Shown here piece after piece: positions 62,189-64,000 of a stretch of DNA of 64,000 nucleotides. The position numbers were made by a program, and so were the translations under genes. Every line of letters begins with the position of its first letter. Position 1 is the stretch's first letter. The DNA comes from CAWKKW01 sp963850345. GTDB taxonomy: Bacteria; Acidobacteriota; Terriglobia; Terriglobales; Acidobacteriaceae. Location: NCBI GenBank assembly GCA_963850345.1, contig CAWKKW010000003.1, positions 62,001 to 126,000 of the forward strand, in the 5' to 3' direction. The notes beneath the pieces were generated by a model, which searched no databases, was not told the DNA's origin, and worked only from the letters and a program-made list of their open reading frames with translations.

Positions 62189-62516
62189 ATGTCTTTTCCT
62201 TTTCGGCGAGAGTTTCGACAAACGCATCGAGTTGGTTCAGACGAATGCTCCAAATCCGTCGCTCCTTCTCGATCCAGGTTTGGGCGGATACTAAGGCACC
62301 CGGACGCAGTTCACACGTTCGGACACGCCCCTTTTTGCGAGATACCACGAGCTTGCTGGCCTCGAGCACGCGCAGGTGTTTCATGAAGCTGGGCAGCGCC
62401 ATGCGGTGACGCTGCGCCAGATCCCCAACGGTAGCTGGGCCATTCGCGAGCTGCGTGATCACCGCTCGGCGAGTGCTGTCTGCTAACGAATGAAAGACGC
62501 GATCAAGGTTAGCCAT
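62175..62516 (-). CDS. ArsR family transcriptional regulator
   Basis: A 113-residue winged-helix repressor starting at ATG 62516 (MANLDRVFHSLADSTRRAV); a TTG at 62552 is less likely. DSTRRAVITQLANGPATVGDLAQRHRMALPSFMKHLRVLEASKLVVSRKKGRVRTCEL is the ArsR helix-turn-helix and wing. The Cys residues of metal-sensing ArsR proteins are absent, so it probably responds to an organic ligand or partner. It overlaps the AHSA1-type gene. A fragment of a similar protein lies just upstream. Confidence 0.88.
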   Translation of the reverse strand: MANLDRVFHSLADSTRRAVITQLANGPATVGDLAQRHRMALPSFMKHLRVLEASKLVVSRKKGRVRTCELRPGALVSAQTWIEKERRIWSIRLNQLDAFVETLAEKEKTYGNQ

Positions 62517-62532
62517 ATGGCTTACTATTCCC

Positions 62533-62589
62533 TCACGCTCGCTCTTTGTCAAGATAGTTATCTAGTTGGCTAAGTTTTATAGTCCAAAG
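62533..62589 (-). pseudogene. Fragment resembling the C-terminus of an ArsR protein
   Basis: The frame read on the minus strand ends LWTIKLSQLDNYLDKERA and then stops, similar to WSIRLNQLDAF-type residues of the intact downstream arsR. Only about 18 residues are recognisable, so it may be a remnant of an earlier tandem duplication. Chance similarity cannot be excluded. Confidence 0.35.
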
Positions 62590-62627
62590 CTCCGCGGGAG
62601 GATGTTCCAAGAGCGTCGGCGTAATCG

Positions 62628-63764
62628 TCAGAGGGAGGTCAGGCGGGTCGCTTCCTGCTTGCCCTGGGCGAACCCTGCGCGGGCCGCGGGGATGCGGGTT
62701 AGCGGGTCCATCTGATTGCTGCCCATTGCCACTTGGGACTCGGGGTCCGGTGTGATCACTTCGACGCGGCTGCCTTGCTTGCGCAGGTCCTCCACCTGGC
62801 CCTCCAAGTCCGTGCCCGGAAATCTGCGCAGGCCTTCGAATTGGCCTTCTGGCAGTGTTCCGCTCCTTCGGCCGAACGGGGCGAGCACCACGACGTTGGC
62901 ATAGCCCGAGGCGAGGTCGGCGTTTTCCGCGGAGCGCACGCCTCCGTTGATAAAGCGCGAGCCGTTGATGTTGTGCGTGGGCGCCAGCCCCGGCAGCGCG
63001 GTGCTCGCGGTGACTGCGTCCACGAGTTCGACGCCGGAATTGCGATCGAACGCAGCCAACTCGCCGGTATGCGCATTGACGGCCACCACGATCATCGGCC
63101 TCTCCGGCCATTCGGATTGGGGCAACCTGGCGGCAACCAAGGCGCGGCGCTGTTCCGCCGCCGCGGTCCCTAGGGCCGGATCGCTTTCCAGACCGAACGC
63201 ACCCATGGCACGTTGGAGATCGTCTGCCGAGGTGGCGGCAGCGCCAATGGCTCTCATCCGTTCGAAGACTGTGCCCATGGGCAGGGCTTGCGGGAGCGTT
63301 TGCTTCTGCCCCACTGATTGGCCAGGCGCAGATACAATCGAGGCCAGCAGTTCGGCCGGCGGTCTCCCGCTGCGCACCGCTGCTGCCGCAGTGGCTCCAG
63401 ACGACGTGCCGATCACCAGATCGGCGGCCTCGGTAAGATCGATGCCAGCTTCAGCCAGACCTGCGAGGATACCGATCTGCCACGCATTTCCCGCAGCCCC
63501 GCCGCCACCGAGAACCAGGGCAACATTTTTGGCCAGCGCGAGGTGCGTGATGCGCTTATGCGCAGCGGTCAAGTGAAAACCATGCTTGTGGATGTCGTCC
63601 AGGCAAACACTCACATCCACGCCTTGATACGGTTCGTCGTGGTACAGCTCTATCGTCTTGAAGGCGGCCCAGGGGCCATATTGCCGCGGCAGGTTCTTTC
63701 CCTGCTCATCGAGCGTAAAGCCGAAGACGCGGTCCTGGCCTCTTAGAACGTGCACTCTCGCCAT
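62628..63764 (-). CDS. Patatin-like protein fused to a small N-terminal domain; catalytic Asp replaced
   Basis: The start at 63764 (MARVHVLRGQDRVFGFTLDE) gives 378 residues; the 39-codon longer frame lacks support. Residues 1-~73 (GPWAAFKTIELYHDE, DVSVCLDDIHKHGFHLTAAHKRIT) form a compact domain not usually part of patatins. Residues ~80-330 are a patatin-like fold: the oxyanion loop LVLGGGGAAGNAWQIG and the nucleophile S121 in GTSSGA. The second catalytic residue, Asp of the usual DGG, is N273 in RFINGGVRSAENADLA, codon AAC at 62946-62948. It may therefore be a poor or non-hydrolase. GAGAG precedes the ATG. It faces two palindromes across the divergent gap. Confidence 0.85.
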   Translation of the reverse strand: MARVHVLRGQDRVFGFTLDEQGKNLPRQYGPWAAFKTIELYHDEPYQGVDVSVCLDDIHKHGFHLTAAHKRITHLALAKNVALVLGGGGAAGNAWQIGILAGLAEAGIDLTEAADLVIGTSSGATAAAAVRSGRPPAELLASIVSAPGQSVGQKQTLPQALPMGTVFERMRAIGAAATSADDLQRAMGAFGLESDPALGTAAAEQRRALVAARLPQSEWPERPMIVVAVNAHTGELAAFDRNSGVELVDAVTASTALPGLAPTHNINGSRFINGGVRSAENADLASGYANVVVLAPFGRRSGTLPEGQFEGLRRFPGTDLEGQVEDLRKQGSRVEVITPDPESQVAMGSNQMDPLTRIPAARAGFAQGKQEATRLTSL

Positions 63765-63885
63765 AGATAACTCTCGCTTTGCTTTTTCAAGTGTGGATAG
63801 TGACACACAATCGCCGAGTCTGGATTTGGCGGAACGCACAAATCGACACGTGCCCGGAAGAACTTTCGATTCCACTCCCATATCG

Positions 63886-63898
63886 TTGGCATCACCAA
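63886..63898. promoter_or_regulatory. Palindrome TTGGCATCACCAA (possible FadR/PdhR-type operator)
   Basis: A 13-bp TTGG-N5-CCAA palindrome, embedded in ATCGTTGG...CCAACGAT symmetry. It lies in the divergent gap between the patatin gene and the gene starting at 63977. It is one of two related sites. Confidence 0.45.
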
Positions 63899-63944
63899 CG
63901 ATGGAGATAATAGACTATCCAGTAGCATCGCCAACATGAAATTG

Positions 63945-63957
63945 TTGGTACGACCAA
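63945..63957. promoter_or_regulatory. Palindrome TTGGTACGACCAA (FadR/PdhR-type operator)
   Basis: A perfect TTGGT-N3-ACCAA palindrome, the form of PdhR and other GntR/FadR-subfamily operators. It lies 59 bases from the first site and 20 bases before the ATG at 63977, placing it where a repressor of that gene would bind. Confidence 0.5.
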
Positions 63958-63976
63958 TCTTTTTTTCGGGGAAGCG

Positions 63977-64000
63977 ATGGACATTACCAGGCACGGGGAC
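63977..64000 (+). CDS. Start of an unidentified gene (partial, runs off right edge)
   Basis: ATG preceded by GGGGAAGCG opens a frame reading MDITRHGD before the window ends. Only eight codons are visible, so no function can be given. Its position behind two GntR-type palindromes suggests it may itself be an autoregulated regulator gene. Confidence 0.35.

Noticed and set aside
63743..63994. An 83-residue minus-strand frame over the divergent gap
   Set aside because: It would cover both operator-like palindromes and the start of the patatin gene, and has no ribosome-binding site.

Overview
This window looks like a GC-rich chromosome segment of an Acidobacteriota bacterium, probably class Terriglobia. 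That is inferred from family content, not from a marker-gene search: a DUF2934 protein, a TIGR03118 beta-propeller with a GCGG-type C-terminal tail, a two-gene MetH, an L10 with a long Ala/Pro/Glu tail and a DUF6496 protein with a histone-like tail. Most of the window is ordinary core chromosome; the last 9 kb is more accessory in character.

Layout. Positions 1-9.6 kb: an anti-sigma/ECF sigma pair, an RNase HI with an unusual tail, a lipoprotein, yqeY, a class V aminotransferase next to serA, a FmdB zinc ribbon, a lysine-rich DNA-binding-like protein and a polytopic membrane protein. Positions 9.6-20.1 kb: purF and purL overlap by four bases, then mmuM, tRNA-Pro and a two-gene methionine synthase. 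Positions 20.3-32.8 kb: a Tat-exported ferritin-like protein, a TIGR03118 protein, tRNA-Ser, a stress-type protein, an APC permease, ppa, purS, glmS, an esterase, an HDOD protein and a CsbD protein.

Positions 32.9-50.3 kb, all on the minus strand, hold the classic transcription/translation block. In transcription order it is tRNA-Thr(TGT), tRNA-Tyr, tRNA-Thr(GGT), tRNA-Gly, tuf, rpmG, tRNA-Trp, secE, nusG, rplK, rplA, rplJ, rplL, rpoB, rpoC. Here tuf carries a one-base frameshift as read, RpoB carries a cysteine-rich insertion, and the 5' half of tRNA-Thr(GGT) has been tandemly duplicated.

Positions 50.6-55.5 kb hold a hypothetical protein, a sorbosone-dehydrogenase-like protein, an M23 peptidase and thiL. 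Positions 55.5-64 kb hold a three-gene operon (hydrolase, muconolactone isomerase-like, NmrA) divergent from a GlxA/AraC regulator, a CPBP protease, an arsR/AHSA1 pair and a fused patatin whose catalytic Asp is Asn. This part also carries three copies of a ~180 bp same-orientation repeat that I do not recognise. The window closes on two palindromes of the FadR/PdhR operator type in front of a truncated gene.

Functionally, PurF, the small-type PurL and PurS belong to one purine pathway (PurQ is not in the window). SerA and its aminotransferase probably make serine, which supplies one-carbon units to MetH. No CRISPR array, prophage, transposase or complete novel multi-gene system was seen. The best candidates for something undescribed are the repeat family, the RpoB zinc-ribbon-like insertion and the patatin fusion.
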